A stretch of 64,000 bases of DNA from Heligmosomoides polygyrus polygyrus (taxonomy: Eukaryota > Nematoda > Chromadorea > Rhabditida > Heligmosomidae): NCBI GenBank assembly GCA_947396885.1, contig OX377205.1, positions 29,451,899-29,515,898 of the forward strand, in the 5' to 3' direction. Position 1 is the stretch's first letter. Each line of letters starts with the position of its first letter. Shown in pieces: positions 1 to 9,528 of this stretch. Made by a program: the position numbers and the translations under genes. A model generated the notes under the pieces. That model was not told the origin of the DNA, ran no database searches, and worked only from the letters and a program-made list of their open reading frames with translations.

Positions 1-105
1 GGGCATCTATTCCCACTAAATCGGTGCCCCTATGCTTAAAGCCTGTGCTAGACTTCTGCGACGCGTCGCCGACGCTTCGACTCGTCACCGACAGCCCGTA
101 ACCAA

Positions 106-264
106 GGCCTGAGTTATACTCCCGCGGGAGCATCCGCGGAAGGGCGGGAATCGCGCCGAGACTCCTCACCTGGCCAATCGCCGCGCCTCGCCACGCCGCC
201 TCCGCCGTGCACCATTGGTCAGCGGACGTTCCGCGGATGCTCCCGCGGGAGTATAACAGAGGCC
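106..264. mobile_element. PIF/Harbinger-type MITE (copy A)
   Basis: A 159-bp palindromic-ended element with no coding capacity. The left end GGCCTGAGTTATACTCCCGC is matched in inverse at the right end, and the inner part of both ends continues as a GC-rich stem. It is flanked by the 3-bp direct repeat CAA (103-105 and 265-267). GGC-type ends with a 3-bp duplication fit the PIF/Harbinger superfamily, whose usual target is TWA; CAA is slightly off that. Related copies occur at 35069, 36559, 41766, 41996 and 54672. Confidence 0.75.
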
Positions 265-593
265 CAACGTCGGCGACGTCGTCGGCGAGCTGTGTTACGC
301 GCGCTGCTACATACTGCATAGCACCCACTCAACACTGTCGCCGGCGGCGTCGTCGAGAGCTCCGCAGGGGGTGTTATAGTTCCGTCGCCGAGGTCTTACA
401 AGGAAAGCCTCCAAACTGGCGACGAGCTTTTGCGATGCAATTTTTACAGAACGTAGGTCCCATGTGAGGAGTCCCAAAACCAGAGCTAGTTTTTTTCGGA
501 ATACCCTTATGTGGTCGAAAAAGGCGTTTGGAGACGTGAGCTCGAAGCTCATTATGCCTTGCCACCCAAACCCCAACCCCACCACATGTGGTC

Positions 594-658
594 GGTTGGC
601 GCAGTGGATAGTGTTATCACTTTACAGGACCGTGGTCGTGGGTTCGATCACTCCATAT
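594..658 (+). other. tRNA-like pol III promoter region in foldback arm
   Basis: The stretch has an A-box-like TTGGCGCAGTGGATAG and, about 35 bp on, a B-box-like GGGTTCGATCACTCC. It does not fold into a complete tRNA with a credible acceptor stem, so it reads as a tRNA-derived repeat promoter and not a functional tRNA gene. Confidence 0.5.
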
Positions 659-1687
659 GCTGGTACTTTTGCATTTTGCGATTTATTGTCAGTGGGACAC
701 TTTGTCCCCATTTCCAACCCAATTTTGAACAAATACATAGCAACAAATATCGTTTGCGTTCATCGAGCTCTCTGAAAGTGGAAAGGTGGGAATTTTCGAC
801 CTTCAGGTTAAGCAAGTAAAAAGCTGATCCTAGATTAGTGATCAGCACCCCAAAAAACCCACATGCACAAGGTTTGGGTGAAATTGGTGCATCCGACCTC
901 ACCAACCTCACTCTAGCCTGGTCCTAGAGCGTGCTTTACACGTCGGTCATCATTATTAAACAAGGGTGGTCATTGAGGTGCGAAGCCATTCCAGATGGAA
1001 ACCAACTCAATACGTTAAGCGAGGAGGGATACACAGAGAGCAAAATATAAAGGTGCTATTACCTTTTTTGAAGGGTGGAAGAGAGAAGCGTAGATGTTCA
1101 GTTTGAGAAGTGTATTTCGCTTAAATGGTTTTTTGCAATCTTCCATCATTGTTGAAGAGGATTGTTACATCATTAGCTATTCTTGTCAGTTGGCAACACG
1201 TTTTTGACTCACTCCATGTAAAGAATATAATAGAATTTGTTATCTTCAACACCTCATCTTGAAGCAGCTGACTGTTCGAAAATCAAAAGAGGCCCATGAA
1301 CTGTACTAGATAGCTCAAAAAATTATCCATACTTCGGCTACTGATGTTACTTGTTTGGAGTGCTGATCATAAATCTGACATCGGTTTCTGGATTTCCACT
1401 TTTCTTATGACAGGTTAGAGAAAGTGTGGTAAGCGAGGATGGTGAGATCGGATGCATCAATTTCGCCCAAACGTTGTGCATGGGGTTTGTTTGGTGTGAT
1501 GATCACGAATCTGCCATCAGGTTCTGACTTGCTTAACCTGGAAGTCGAAAATTCCCACCTTTTCACTTTTAAAGAGCTCGATAAACGTAGACGACACTTG
1601 TTGCTATGTTTTTGTTCAAAAATGGGTTGGAAATGGGGAAAATAGATTTCGCTGACGATAATTTGCGAAATGGGAAATACCAGCATA

Positions 1688-1752
1688 TGGGGTGATCGAA
1701 CCCACGACCACGGTCCTGTGAAGCGCCAACACTATCTACTGCGCCAACCAAG
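1688..1752 (-). other. tRNA-like pol III promoter region in foldback arm (inverse copy)
   Basis: Minus-strand counterpart of the tRNA-like stretch at 594-658: TTGGCGCAGTAGATAG as A box and GGGTTCGATCACCCC as B box. Box sequence is kept while the surroundings differ by about 10 percent, as expected of two ageing copies of one repeat. Confidence 0.5.
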
Positions 1753-2000
1753 CACATCTGGTGGGGGGTGGCGGCAAGGCATGATGAGCTTCGCGCTCAT
1801 GCCTTCACACGCCTTTTTTCGACCACAGAAGAGTATTCCGAAAAAAAAACTAAATATGATTTTGGGACTCCTCACACGGGACCTACATCCTGTAAACATT
1901 GCATGGCAAAAGCTCGCCTCCAGTTTGGAGGCTCTCCTTGTAAGGCTATACTTCGACGACGGAAGTATAACACCCTGCGGAGCTCTCGACTAAGCCACCG

Positions 2001-2624
2001 GCGAATTGCCGACGTCACTGATAACAGCTTCGGCTACCGGTCGTCGCCGTGCACAGTACAGCGACAGCCTATCGCTGGCTGTCGGGGCGCATCATTGCGC
2101 ATCATCAATGTCATCCAAGGGAGGGGCAGAAAACGCGCCAAACTCTTCCTGGCACAGCGTTTGCTATCTAGCAGTGGGAATTTCCCATCTACTAAGGTCT
2201 TTTTCATGTCAGCAGGATTTGATTCATGGATCCCTCTATGAAATCTACCGGCGAGAGCGATCGTATTACTCCATTTGTAATACAAGTCAGAAAAAGCTAT
2301 GGCAGGAAGATAAAAGTTGATAACGCTATACGTTAATTGTTGGTTCACGTCAGTTACTTTGAGCCTCAGGTGGCTGGTGTCGAAGTTGTTAGCTGCTACA
2401 ACGATGTTTTGTTGCATCAAAACTCTAGCGCTAGGCAGGACTCGAACTCGCACCTCCTGCTGACATGAGGAGAATGCTCTAAAATGAGCTTTGTTGGCAA
2501 CAAAATATCGCTGCAACAGATAAGTGCTGGCTCTCCTCATCAATCCTTGTTTAAGCTGCGTCACACATTCTACTTCCATGAAATGCTGTCGAGGTAATTT
2601 GAATCCGTACTTGGCTTTTCTCAA
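2001..2624. other. Unassigned stretch with a weak tRNA-like remnant
   Basis: The minus strand is open for about 217 codons across 2034-2687, but the product matches no family I know, and it overlaps repeats, so it is not called a gene. Around 2420-2500 the minus strand has a B-box-like GAGTTCGAGTCCTGCC, suggesting a further tRNA-derived remnant. Confidence 0.3.
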
Positions 2625-2775
2625 CGATCTACGGTGGACAGAAGGTGAATGTTTTGTCCTCCCCAGACAAGTCTGGCACCAAATCACCGACTCCGGAAGG
2701 ATGGAGGGCTTCGTTGGCCAGGGCTAGGGATCGATTTTTTAAAGTTTATTCGGCCTGGGTGGGACCCGAACCAAA
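2625..2775 (-). repeat. Decayed tRNA-SINE (family of 3170-3461)
   Basis: Minus-strand remnant of the SINE found intact at 3170, 36836, 39770 and 46543. The conserved block CCCAGACAAGTCTGG, the following region with CCGGAAGGATGG, and the final GACCCGAACC line up in order with those copies, with many substitutions and no intact tail. Confidence 0.6.
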
Positions 2776-2883
2776 CGTTTGGAATTAAAGGGGGGGGGGG
2801 AGGAGGATACGCAACAGCTGGCGCCCTCTCTGATTGTACCTAACTATAAGTAGAATGTACCTACGTTGCTCTATCACCACCTA

Positions 2884-3060
2884 TCCTACTATATATAAAA
2901 GAGTTAGCGGTTGTCCGTCCGTCCTCTGCTCATCCGTCTGACCTTTCCTAGAAGTCGAATAGCAGGCGTCCGTATTCAGACGAGCTGCCACCAACGCCGT
3001 GTCGAGACCATCGGAAGAAGTGTCACCGATGTCGCGCAAAGGGCGTACGAGTTCAAAATA
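2884..3060 (+). mobile_element. Helitron-like 5' end
   Basis: Begins TCCTACTATATATAAAAGAG, the TC-plus-TATATA start typical of Helitron 5' termini, and is preceded by A, as expected for insertion between A and T. The same start occurs on the minus strand at 29495 and 52486. The body is cut at 3060 by a mariner and appears to resume at 8076 with the same TTCAGAAGA/GATGTCGCG motifs seen at 14460 and 45140. No Rep/helicase coding is present, so it would be non-autonomous. The 3' CTRR terminus was not located. Confidence 0.5.
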
Positions 3061-3126
3061 TTAGGTTGGAAAAAAAGTCTTTTCATTTTTTTCAAAGATT
3101 TATTACTTCACAACTACAAAGTCAAA

Positions 3127-4448
3127 TCAATTGAGATAAACTCTATTTTGTTCTACTACACTTCTCCAAGGGCGCGTGTAGCGCAGTCGGAGGAGGCGCG
3201 ACTGTCGCGTGCACCCGATACCAGGTTCCTGGTTCGGATTTCCCGCCCAGGCCAACCAAGCCTTCCATCCCTCCGGGGTCGGTGAATTGGTACCAGACGT
3301 GTCTGGGAAGGATAAAGCGCTGACTTGTTCATCGGCTGGCCACCGCAAGTCATTGTATGGCCAAATACGCATTCATGTCGCCTCCACGACATCCCGTAGA
3401 AGTAGAATGCGCTGGCGCATCCCAGAAGGGATTGAGTAACGCCGTCCTTTATCCTTATCCTTACACTTCTCCAAAGACGTGGTAATTTTTCTAATTCCTC
3501 TCGCGTAAAAGACTGCAGTTCTGAAGTCGAATCACCGCTGAATCCAATTTTTGAGGTCCTCGTCCGTTTCAAAATATTTCTCTCCAATTTCTTGCTTGAG
3601 AGCGTGGAAGAAATAGCATTCGGGAGGGCCGAGGTCAGGGCTATACGGTGGATCTGGCATTACCTCCCAGCCCAGCTTCTTTATTGTTTTTCTTGTGAGT
3701 CTTGCAGCATGTCGCTTTGCGTTGTCATGCAGGATCATCACCTTCGACTTCTCAGGCCTCTTTTCTTGGAAAGCTGCGGCGACTTTGTGGAGTTGGCCAC
3801 TGTATGTGGCAGCAGTAAGTGTCTCTCCACTTCTGAGAGTTTGCCGATAAATCACTCCTCTGATATCCACCAAACACTCAAGAGAATCTTCCGTTCGTGA
3901 ACATTGGGCTTGAGATCAGACTTAGGGCTTTCTCCCTTTTGTACCCATTGCCTTTTCCTCGGAAGTTGGCACACAGAACCCAGGACTCTTCGCCTGTCAC
4001 AATCCGCGGAAGAAACGATTTTCTTCCTTATCTGGATAGAAGAGAAGCAGCGATGGAGTGCCGTCGACCTTTCTGAGTGTCTGACAGGGCATGTGGAATC
4101 CAAGCTCCAAATTTCCATGAAAGCCAAGATTCTTCAGATGGATCCCCACTATCCTATGAGACACTTCGAACTTCTCTGCCAGCTGACGTGTCGTCTGCCA
4201 ACTATCGGTACGAAGAAGATGGTGTAGTTCACTGTCGTCCAATCCAGTTGGCCTTCCTGACCATGCTTTGCCCTCAGTGAATAATTTCCCTTTAAAGACT
4301 TTCCGAACCACTCATAACAGGCGCGATGAGTAGTAGATCCCAAGCCATATATGTGGTTAATTTGGTCTGCTGCCTGACGTGCTGTGGATTCTTTAATGAA
4401 TTCTTGAAGAATGCCGTGCTGAAAACGGCCATGAGGTAGATCTGGCAT
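3127..4448 (-). pseudogene. mariner transposase (DD34D type), broken
   Basis: A mariner transposase cuts and pastes its element by binding the terminal repeats with an N-terminal paired helix-turn-helix and cleaving with a DDD active site. Read on the minus strand, the start is at 4448. The helix-turn-helix region ends in the linker SGRPTGLDDSEL. The catalytic part shows LHDNAKRHAA and, 34 residues later in family spacing, PPYSPDLGPPE. The reading frame changes several times and has a stop at 3532. The C-terminal codons are split by the SINE at 3170-3461; the tail VVEQNRVYLN lies on its far side. It cannot make a whole protein. Placement in the Tc1/mariner superfamily is secure; the subfamily is not determined. 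Confidence 0.85.
3170..3461 (+). mobile_element. tRNA-derived SINE, copy 1 (inside mariner)
   Basis: A 292-bp SINE with a tRNA-like head (A box around GTGTAGCGCAGTCGG, B box GGTTCGGATTTCC), an unrelated body, and a short tail of repeated ATCCTT units. It is flanked by a perfect 13-bp duplication TACACTTCTCCAA (3157-3169 and 3462-3474), which dates it after the mariner. Transcription would be by RNA polymerase III, and mobilisation by a partner LINE reverse transcriptase (inferred). Confidence 0.9.
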
Positions 4449-4637
4449 TGAGTTCGGAAGATTGGATGGATAACGAATTACAAGAAGAGTCTTAACCTGT
4501 GTCTGCGTGCGAACGGTAGACAAGTGTGATAGGATTACGAAATCAGCAATCAACATTGGCTAGTGCGTTTACAAGGGGAAGGGTAAAAAAATTTCGAAGT
4601 GTGAAGAGACTTTTTTTCCAACCTAATACATGCCTCC

Positions 4638-4700
4638 ACGGATCTCCCTCGATAGAGAGCCTTCGGGCTCTCTTGTTAAGAGGGATCTCGGGCCGCTTGT
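4638..4700 (+). promoter_or_regulatory. Structured 5' end of the RTE element
   Basis: The first 60 bases can fold as nested stems: TCCCTC pairs with GAGGGA, enclosing a 7-bp hairpin GAGAGCC-TTCG-GGCTCTC with a UUCG-type loop. The second RTE copy has one change in this hairpin that leaves a G-U pair. A self-cleaving or translation-initiation structure at a non-LTR 5' end is possible but not shown by sequence alone. Confidence 0.5.
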
Positions 4701-5138
4701 CGCAGGGCCACGTGGCGCGTCCCCGGGTGGTGGATAGGGGAATTAAACGCGAACCAAATGCGACCGTGTACTGCCCAGAGACGCAGGTGGGATGCAGGGG
4801 ATGGACTCCTTGCTCCTGCTGTGTCGGGTCGATGCGTTCCTTGTGCGTGGGAGCGGCATGTTCGTGCACAGTGTGCGTGGATGTGTCCGTGACTGTGCGG
4901 ATTGTAACTGTGTCGGCTCGGCCAAAAGCTTGCACTCGGTAGACTGGGAGTACATGTAAGGCGCTTCGAGGCCGCCTTAAGTCTCGCCCCGTCCCTTCGG
5001 GCAGTCTGGCTGGCTGCCCGGAGTACCCCGCCCGCACGACAGAGCCTGACTAGCTACCCGTGTTGTATTCCAGTCAAACACAGCAGCACTAAAGGGCCTC
5101 ATTCCCCTGACCCCGAAAGAGCCCCCATTTCTGCAGCG

Positions 5139-8054
5139 ATGGGAAGGACGAGTACGGAGAGGCTGCTAAAATCTCAGGGCCTAACCAGGCTGCGCAAACT
5201 GAGAAGGACTAGGATGACGATCTGTACTTACAACGCCCGCACGCTTGCGTCCGAAGCATCCGTCGAGGACCTGATGATGCAAGCCAGGAAGATCAAGTAC
5301 GACGTCATCGGACTGACCGAGACGAGAAGACACCACCCCCTACACGCCGCCTACGACTCCGGAGAAGAACTGTTCCTCGGAACATGCGACAGCAGGGGAG
5401 TAGGCGGCGTTGGTGTCCTCGTCAACACGCACTTGGCCATGAACATCGATTCGTACGAGTCTCTGACTAGCCGAATCGGACGTCTGCGACTGAAGCGATG
5501 TGGCTCCGTGCCAGCCTTGACTGTGTTCGTCGCGTATGCCCCAACATCCGACTACGACGACGAAGACGTCGAGGCCTTCTACGTGGAGCTGGAGAAGTTC
5601 TATAAGGAAGATCACACCTTCTACAAGGTGATCGTCGGCGACTTCAACGCCAAGATCGGGCCACGAAGGTCGCCGGAAGAACTTCACATCGGAACCCACG
5701 GTTTGGAGTGGAACGAGCAAGGTGAAAGGCTGTCTGAGTTTATCATGTCAACCAAGACCATCCATGGAAACTCGCAGTTCCAGAAGCCTCCCTCCCTACG
5801 ATGGACCTGGGAATCCCCCGGTGGCCAGTTCCACAACGAGATCGACCACATCATCTTCAATCGCAAGTATTGCCTGACCGATGTCTCCGTTGTCCCCAAG
5901 TTTTACACGGGATCGGACCACCGCCTCCTTCGCGCGAGGTTCCGCTTTTCGCGTCAAGGAGAGAAGGCCGCGAAGTTCAAGAAGAGGAATCCCAGAACGA
6001 CCATCAACTGGGATCTCTACACCTCTCTTGTCGGCCTTTGGGAAGATGCCGTCATGGACAACGTCGACGAGGAATACGATCGCTTCGTGCACCATCTCCA
6101 CGATAGTGCTAAGGGAGCCGAGAGCTTGAAGACCACCAAGAGACGCCTGTCTCCGGAAACTCTCGAGCTGATACGCCAGCGTGGAGCAGCACGAGCGTCA
6201 GGCAACTACCAACTGACGTCCGAGCTTGCAAAGCTATGCAGAGCGGCGATAAAGGAAGATCTCAAGGAGAGAAGGGCGGAAGTGTTGGCTGAAGCAGCAG
6301 AGGCAGGGCTGAGCATTCGCAATGCCCGCCGGAACTTCGCCAACTTCAAGACCAAGATGACCGCTCTCCGACGTCCTGACGGAACCACCACCTCTTCCAG
6401 AAGGACCATGGAGAAAGTCATCCACGACTTCTACTCCGATCTCTTCGATAGCCACGTCCACCTGCCCCCATGCCATCTTCCGCAGGATGGATACGTCGTT
6501 CCCTCTGTTCTCCCTTCCGAGATCCGACACGCCATCTCGTCGGTGAAGAAACGTACAGCACCCGGTTCTGACAGGATCAGAACTGAACACCTGAAGAACC
6601 TCCCGCCAGCGCTCATCAACACCTTGGCGCGGCTCTTCACACGCTACCTGTCCGAATGCAAGGTTCCATCTCAGTGGAAGACCAGCAAGACCGTTTTGCT
6701 GTACAAGAAGGGAGACGTGCACGACATTGGCAACTATCGCCCGATCTGCCTGTTGTCCGTAGTCTACAAGCTGTTCACTCGAGTCATCCTGAATAGGATT
6801 AGTAGAACGCTGGACGAAGGACAGCCATGCGAACAAGCAGGATTTCGGAGAGGATTCAGCACGATCGACCACATACACACCATTACGAAGCTCATCGAAG
6901 TGTCGCGAGAGTACAAGCTGCCGCTGTGCCTTACGTTCATTGACCTGAAGAAGGCATTCGACTCCGTCGAGACTGAAGCGGTCATGGAAGCCCTGCTCAC
7001 CCAGGGTGTTCCTACTCAGTACATCAGAGTCCTTCGAGAGCTGTACAGTGGATTCACGACCAAGATCTCACCATTCTACAACGACGTCGTCATTGACGTG
7101 AAGAGAGGGGTTCGACAAGGGGATACCATATCCCCGAAGCTCTTCAGCGCCACCCTCGAAAACGTCATGCGCGAACTAGAATGGGAAGACATGGGAGTGA
7201 AGGTCGACGGCCGGCAACTGCACCATCTTCGCTTCGCTGACGACATCGTGCTCATAACCCCGAGCATCAGTCAGGCGGAACGAATGCTGGCCGACTTCGA
7301 TCGTGTATGTGGAAGCGTTGGACTGCAGTTGAATCTTACGAAGACGATGTTCATGAAGAACGGATGGGTTTCTGATGCCCCATTCTCGCTCAACGGAACG
7401 AACATCTCCGAATGCTCCAGCTATGTGTATCTGGGTCGCGAAGTCAACATGACCAACGACCTAGCACCAGAGCTGAGCAGAAGGAAACGAGCGGCTTGGG
7501 GAGCTTTCAAGAGCGTCGAAGAAGTCGTGAAGAAAACGAAGAACGTCCGACTCCGTGCCCACCTATTCGACTCCACTGTTCTCCCTGCCCTAACATACGC
7601 CTCAGAGACCTGGGCTATACGAAAGCAGGATGAGCACGCGATCAGCGTCGCGCAGCGTGGAATCGAGAGGACGATGCTCGGAGTGACACGACTCACGCAA
7701 GTGAGAGAAGGTCTCCGGAGTTCCGAGCTTCGCCGACGTTCGAAGATCAGAGACGCTGTCGCATGGGCCAAGTCGTCGAAAATTAGGTGGGCCGGCCACG
7801 TAATGCGATTCGCAGACACCCGCTGGACGAGAGCCGTCACAGATTGGATTCCGCGGGATGTCAAAAGAACACCAGGACGCCCACCAACGCGTTGGTCGGA
7901 CTTCTTCGTGAAAGCCCTGAACGACCGATATGACGCTCTTCGTGTCCCTCGAGCGAGGAGGATCCATTGGACCACTCTGGCACGCGACAGGGACGAATGG
8001 AGACGCTGCTGGCGCCCGCTCGAGCAAGTCGATGATCAACGGGATGACAGGTGA
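5139..8054 (+). CDS. RTE retrotransposon polyprotein: AP endonuclease plus reverse transcriptase
   Basis: An uninterrupted 971-codon ORF for target-primed reverse transcription: the endonuclease nicks genomic DNA and the reverse transcriptase copies the RNA there. Endonuclease, about residues 25-255: NART near 32, ETRR at 61-64, GDFNAK from 167 and the catalytic SDH at 249-251. Reverse transcriptase, about 455-760: [13 protein letters not shown] near 514-525, IDLKKAFD at 591-598, [10 protein letters not shown] at 647-656 and the active-site FADD at 689-692. A C-terminal region has RWAGHVMR and GRPPTRW, usual in RTE proteins of worms. The length fits the clade. The first ATG after the leader is taken as start; an internal ATG 25 codons on would still keep both domains. 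All active-site residues checked are present, so it may be mobile. Confidence 0.93.
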   Translation: MGRTSTERLLKSQGLTRLRKLRRTRMTICTYNARTLASEASVEDLMMQARKIKYDVIGLTETRRHHPLHAAYDSGEELFLGTCDSRGVGGVGVLVNTHLAMNIDSYESLTSRIGRLRLKRCGSVPALTVFVAYAPTSDYDDEDVEAFYVELEKFYKEDHTFYKVIVGDFNAKIGPRRSPEELHIGTHGLEWNEQGERLSEFIMSTKTIHGNSQFQKPPSLRWTWESPGGQFHNEIDHIIFNRKYCLTDVSVVPKFYTGSDHRLLRARFRFSRQGEKAAKFKKRNPRTTINWDLYTSLVGLWEDAVMDNVDEEYDRFVHHLHDSAKGAESLKTTKRRLSPETLELIRQRGAARASGNYQLTSELAKLCRAAIKEDLKERRAEVLAEAAEAGLSIRNARRNFANFKTKMTALRRPDGTTTSSRRTMEKVIHDFYSDLFDSHVHLPPCHLPQDGYVVPSVLPSEIRHAISSVKKRTAPGSDRIRTEHLKNLPPALINTLARLFTRYLSECKVPSQWKTSKTVLLYKKGDVHDIGNYRPICLLSVVYKLFTRVILNRISRTLDEGQPCEQAGFRRGFSTIDHIHTITKLIEVSREYKLPLCLTFIDLKKAFDSVETEAVMEALLTQGVPTQYIRVLRELYSGFTTKISPFYNDVVIDVKRGVRQGDTISPKLFSATLENVMRELEWEDMGVKVDGRQLHHLRFADDIVLITPSISQAERMLADFDRVCGSVGLQLNLTKTMFMKNGWVSDAPFSLNGTNISECSSYVYLGREVNMTNDLAPELSRRKRAAWGAFKSVEEVVKKTKNVRLRAHLFDSTVLPALTYASETWAIRKQDEHAISVAQRGIERTMLGVTRLTQVREGLRSSELRRRSKIRDAVAWAKSSKIRWAGHVMRFADTRWTRAVTDWIPRDVKRTPGRPPTRWSDFFVKALNDRYDALRVPRARRIHWTTLARDRDEWRRCWRPLEQVDDQRDDR

Positions 8055-8075
8055 TACAGGTGAATACATGCCTCC

Positions 8076-9050
8076 GACGTTGCTCAACAGGCGTTAGGAA
8101 CCGACGTCATGCAACGGCGCTCGGATACAAAAGGCATCTCAGCGATGACACGCATTGGGTGTTTGGGTTCAGAAGAGGTTCAACGATGTCGCGTAATGTG
8201 TCATCGATTTCATGAAAGGGGTGTCTGGGCTCAGAAGAACTACTACGGATTTTATGCAAGGGGTGTCTTGGTTTAGAAGAGGTGTCACCGATGTCATGGA
8301 AGTGGTGTCTGGGTTCAGAAGAGGTGTCACCTATGTCGCGTAATGGTGTCCGGATTCCGAACACGTGTAATGGGAGACCACTAAAGAGGAGACCAGTATG
8401 CAGGTTTCCAGTGACGGGTGGGAGGACCAGCGAAGGGAGGAGGTGGGGGGTGGGGTACCAGTAAGAGTGGAACCTTTAATGGGAACTAGTGAAGGGAGAC
8501 CAATAAAGAGTACCACTAAGATGAGGGTTGGGGGCGGTAGTAAGGGGGTGGGGTAGCGAACGGGAACCAGTGAAGTGGGAAAGTTCTGTGGGAAAGAAGG
8601 TACCGGTAAAGGGGAACCATTAAAGGAAGACCAGCGAAGAGGTGACTAGTGAAGGTAGGACCAGTAGTGGCGGCCAGTGAAGGGGAGGGGACCAGTAAAA
8701 GAGATCAGTGAAGGTGAGACCAGTAATGGGGGAGCTATGAAGGGGTGGGGCAGTAAAGGAGGGACCATTAATGAGGACCAGTGAAGGAGACCAATAAAGG
8801 GTACCACTTAGGTGAGGGGAGGCACTAAGAGGGGGCAAAAAGAGGGGGGGACAAATGGGAACCAGTGAAGTGGGAGTCTTGTAAAAGGGGGAGGGGCCGG
8901 TAAAGGGAGAACTAGTGAAGGTGGACCAGTAATAGGAAGGGGATCAGTGGGAGGAACCTGTAAGGACGGACCAGTGCTTCTTCTCACTATCGCCCAACGT
9001 GTATGTGACAGGAACGTCGTACAACGTTATCTAGATCAATAGATGTGCCA
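8076..9050 (+). repeat. Helitron-like body resuming after insertions, with purine-rich minisatellite
   Basis: After the RTE duplication the sequence returns to the motifs of the 2884 element, with four degenerate GATGTCNNG/GTTCAGAAGA units across 8120-8360. From about 8370 to 8990 it becomes a strongly purine-rich run of degenerate units near ACCAGTRAAGGGG, about 14-20 bp each. Similar runs occur at 14220-15130 and 44880-45600. No coding capacity is seen. Confidence 0.55.
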
Positions 9051-9199
9051 CAGATCATTGCGAATCATGCGTTGGATTTTCAAATGGTCTTTGAAAGGCA
9101 GCGAACGTGTACGTGTACATGCCTCTCACTCTCACTACTGACTGATGCTGACTATATTTTTCTTCATGTGTCTAGCTGCACATGGGTAAGGGGTGTTGT

Positions 9200-9240
9200 G
9201 TATTGTCGGGGGGGGGGGGGGGGGAGTGGGGGGTAGGGAG
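9200..9240 (+). repeat. Long poly-G tract
   Basis: A run of about 18 consecutive G followed by further G-rich sequence. It could form a G-quadruplex and is also a place where base-calling is unreliable. Confidence 0.8.
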
Positions 9241-9315
9241 AATGACTTCGGGAATCGGAGGATTATTATTGCCGTCGGATATTTAGCGGTATAGAGCTCT
9301 CACAAGATTATCATA

Positions 9316-9528
9316 ATGTGCCTCGTGAAATCCGACTTGACGTTTGAAGCACACATTGACCTAATTGTTCGGAAATCCTTTTCAGTTTTGTTTGTCATTC
9401 TCAGGAATATTACTTGTACGGATGCATCCATTCTGCTAAAGCTTTATAAAGCATACGTAGTACCAATACTTGAGTATGCATCTCAAGTCTGGAGTCCACA
9501 TACTAAACTCTCGTTTCTACAGAATCAT
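9316..9528 (+). pseudogene. CR1-type retroposon fragment (C-terminal RT region)
   Basis: About 70 codons corresponding to the segment after the reverse transcriptase fingers in CR1-clade proteins: the motif LKLYKAYVVPILEYASQVWS matches, in position, KIFKMYVLPLLEYCSSVWS of the element directly downstream. It joins head to tail at about 9528 to a sequence that in the protein should come earlier. It is therefore a separate truncated copy, not the start of the next element. Confidence 0.65.

Larger units (their letters stand above)
352..2000. mobile_element. Foldback element with tRNA-like inverted arms (1)
   Basis: Two arms of about 575 bp, at roughly 352-925 and 1425-2000, are inverted copies of each other with scattered substitutions and small indels. 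Both outer ends read GAGAGCTCCGCAGGG followed by a GTGTTATA block, and both inner ends carry the segment around CATGCACAA. Each arm contains a tRNA-like stretch (see next two entries). The 500-bp core (925-1425) has no recognisable protein. It could be one foldback transposon or two copies of one tRNA-derived repeat inserted in opposite orientation. No clean target duplication was found at the outer ends. Confidence 0.6.
3061..4626 (-). mobile_element. mariner transposon with TA duplication
   Basis: Terminal inverted repeats start TTAGGTTGGAAAAAAAGTC at 3061 and end with the inverse at 4626; TA is present on both sides (3059-3060 and 4627-4628). It encodes a minus-strand transposase pseudogene and carries a SINE insertion near its left end. 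It interrupts a Helitron-like element. The RTE at 4638 was inserted against its right end. Confidence 0.9.
4638..8062 (+). mobile_element. Full-length RTE-type non-LTR retrotransposon, copy 1
   Basis: A 3.4-kb element flanked by the perfect 13-bp duplication AATACATGCCTCC (4625-4637 and 8063-8075). It has a structured 5' leader, one long ORF, almost no 3' UTR, and a short repeated end GTGATACAGGTG. That layout is typical of the RTE clade. The left duplication includes the last two bases of the mariner, so insertion was directly at the mariner edge. A second, decayed copy with the same ends lies at 22176-25577 on the other strand. Confidence 0.9.

Noticed and set aside
594..658. Functional tRNA gene
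   Set aside because: A and B boxes are present, but no convincing acceptor stem or anticodon arm, and the sequence lies in a repeated arm.
2034..2687. 217-codon minus-strand frame
   Set aside because: It runs through a SINE remnant and the foldback edge, has no known family and no sensible domain; length alone is not evidence.
3209..3439. Plus-strand frame over the SINE, repeated in other copies (39809-40039)
   Set aside because: Open in recent SINE copies because they are nearly identical; it carries the tRNA head in the wrong frame and is not kept in copy 4.
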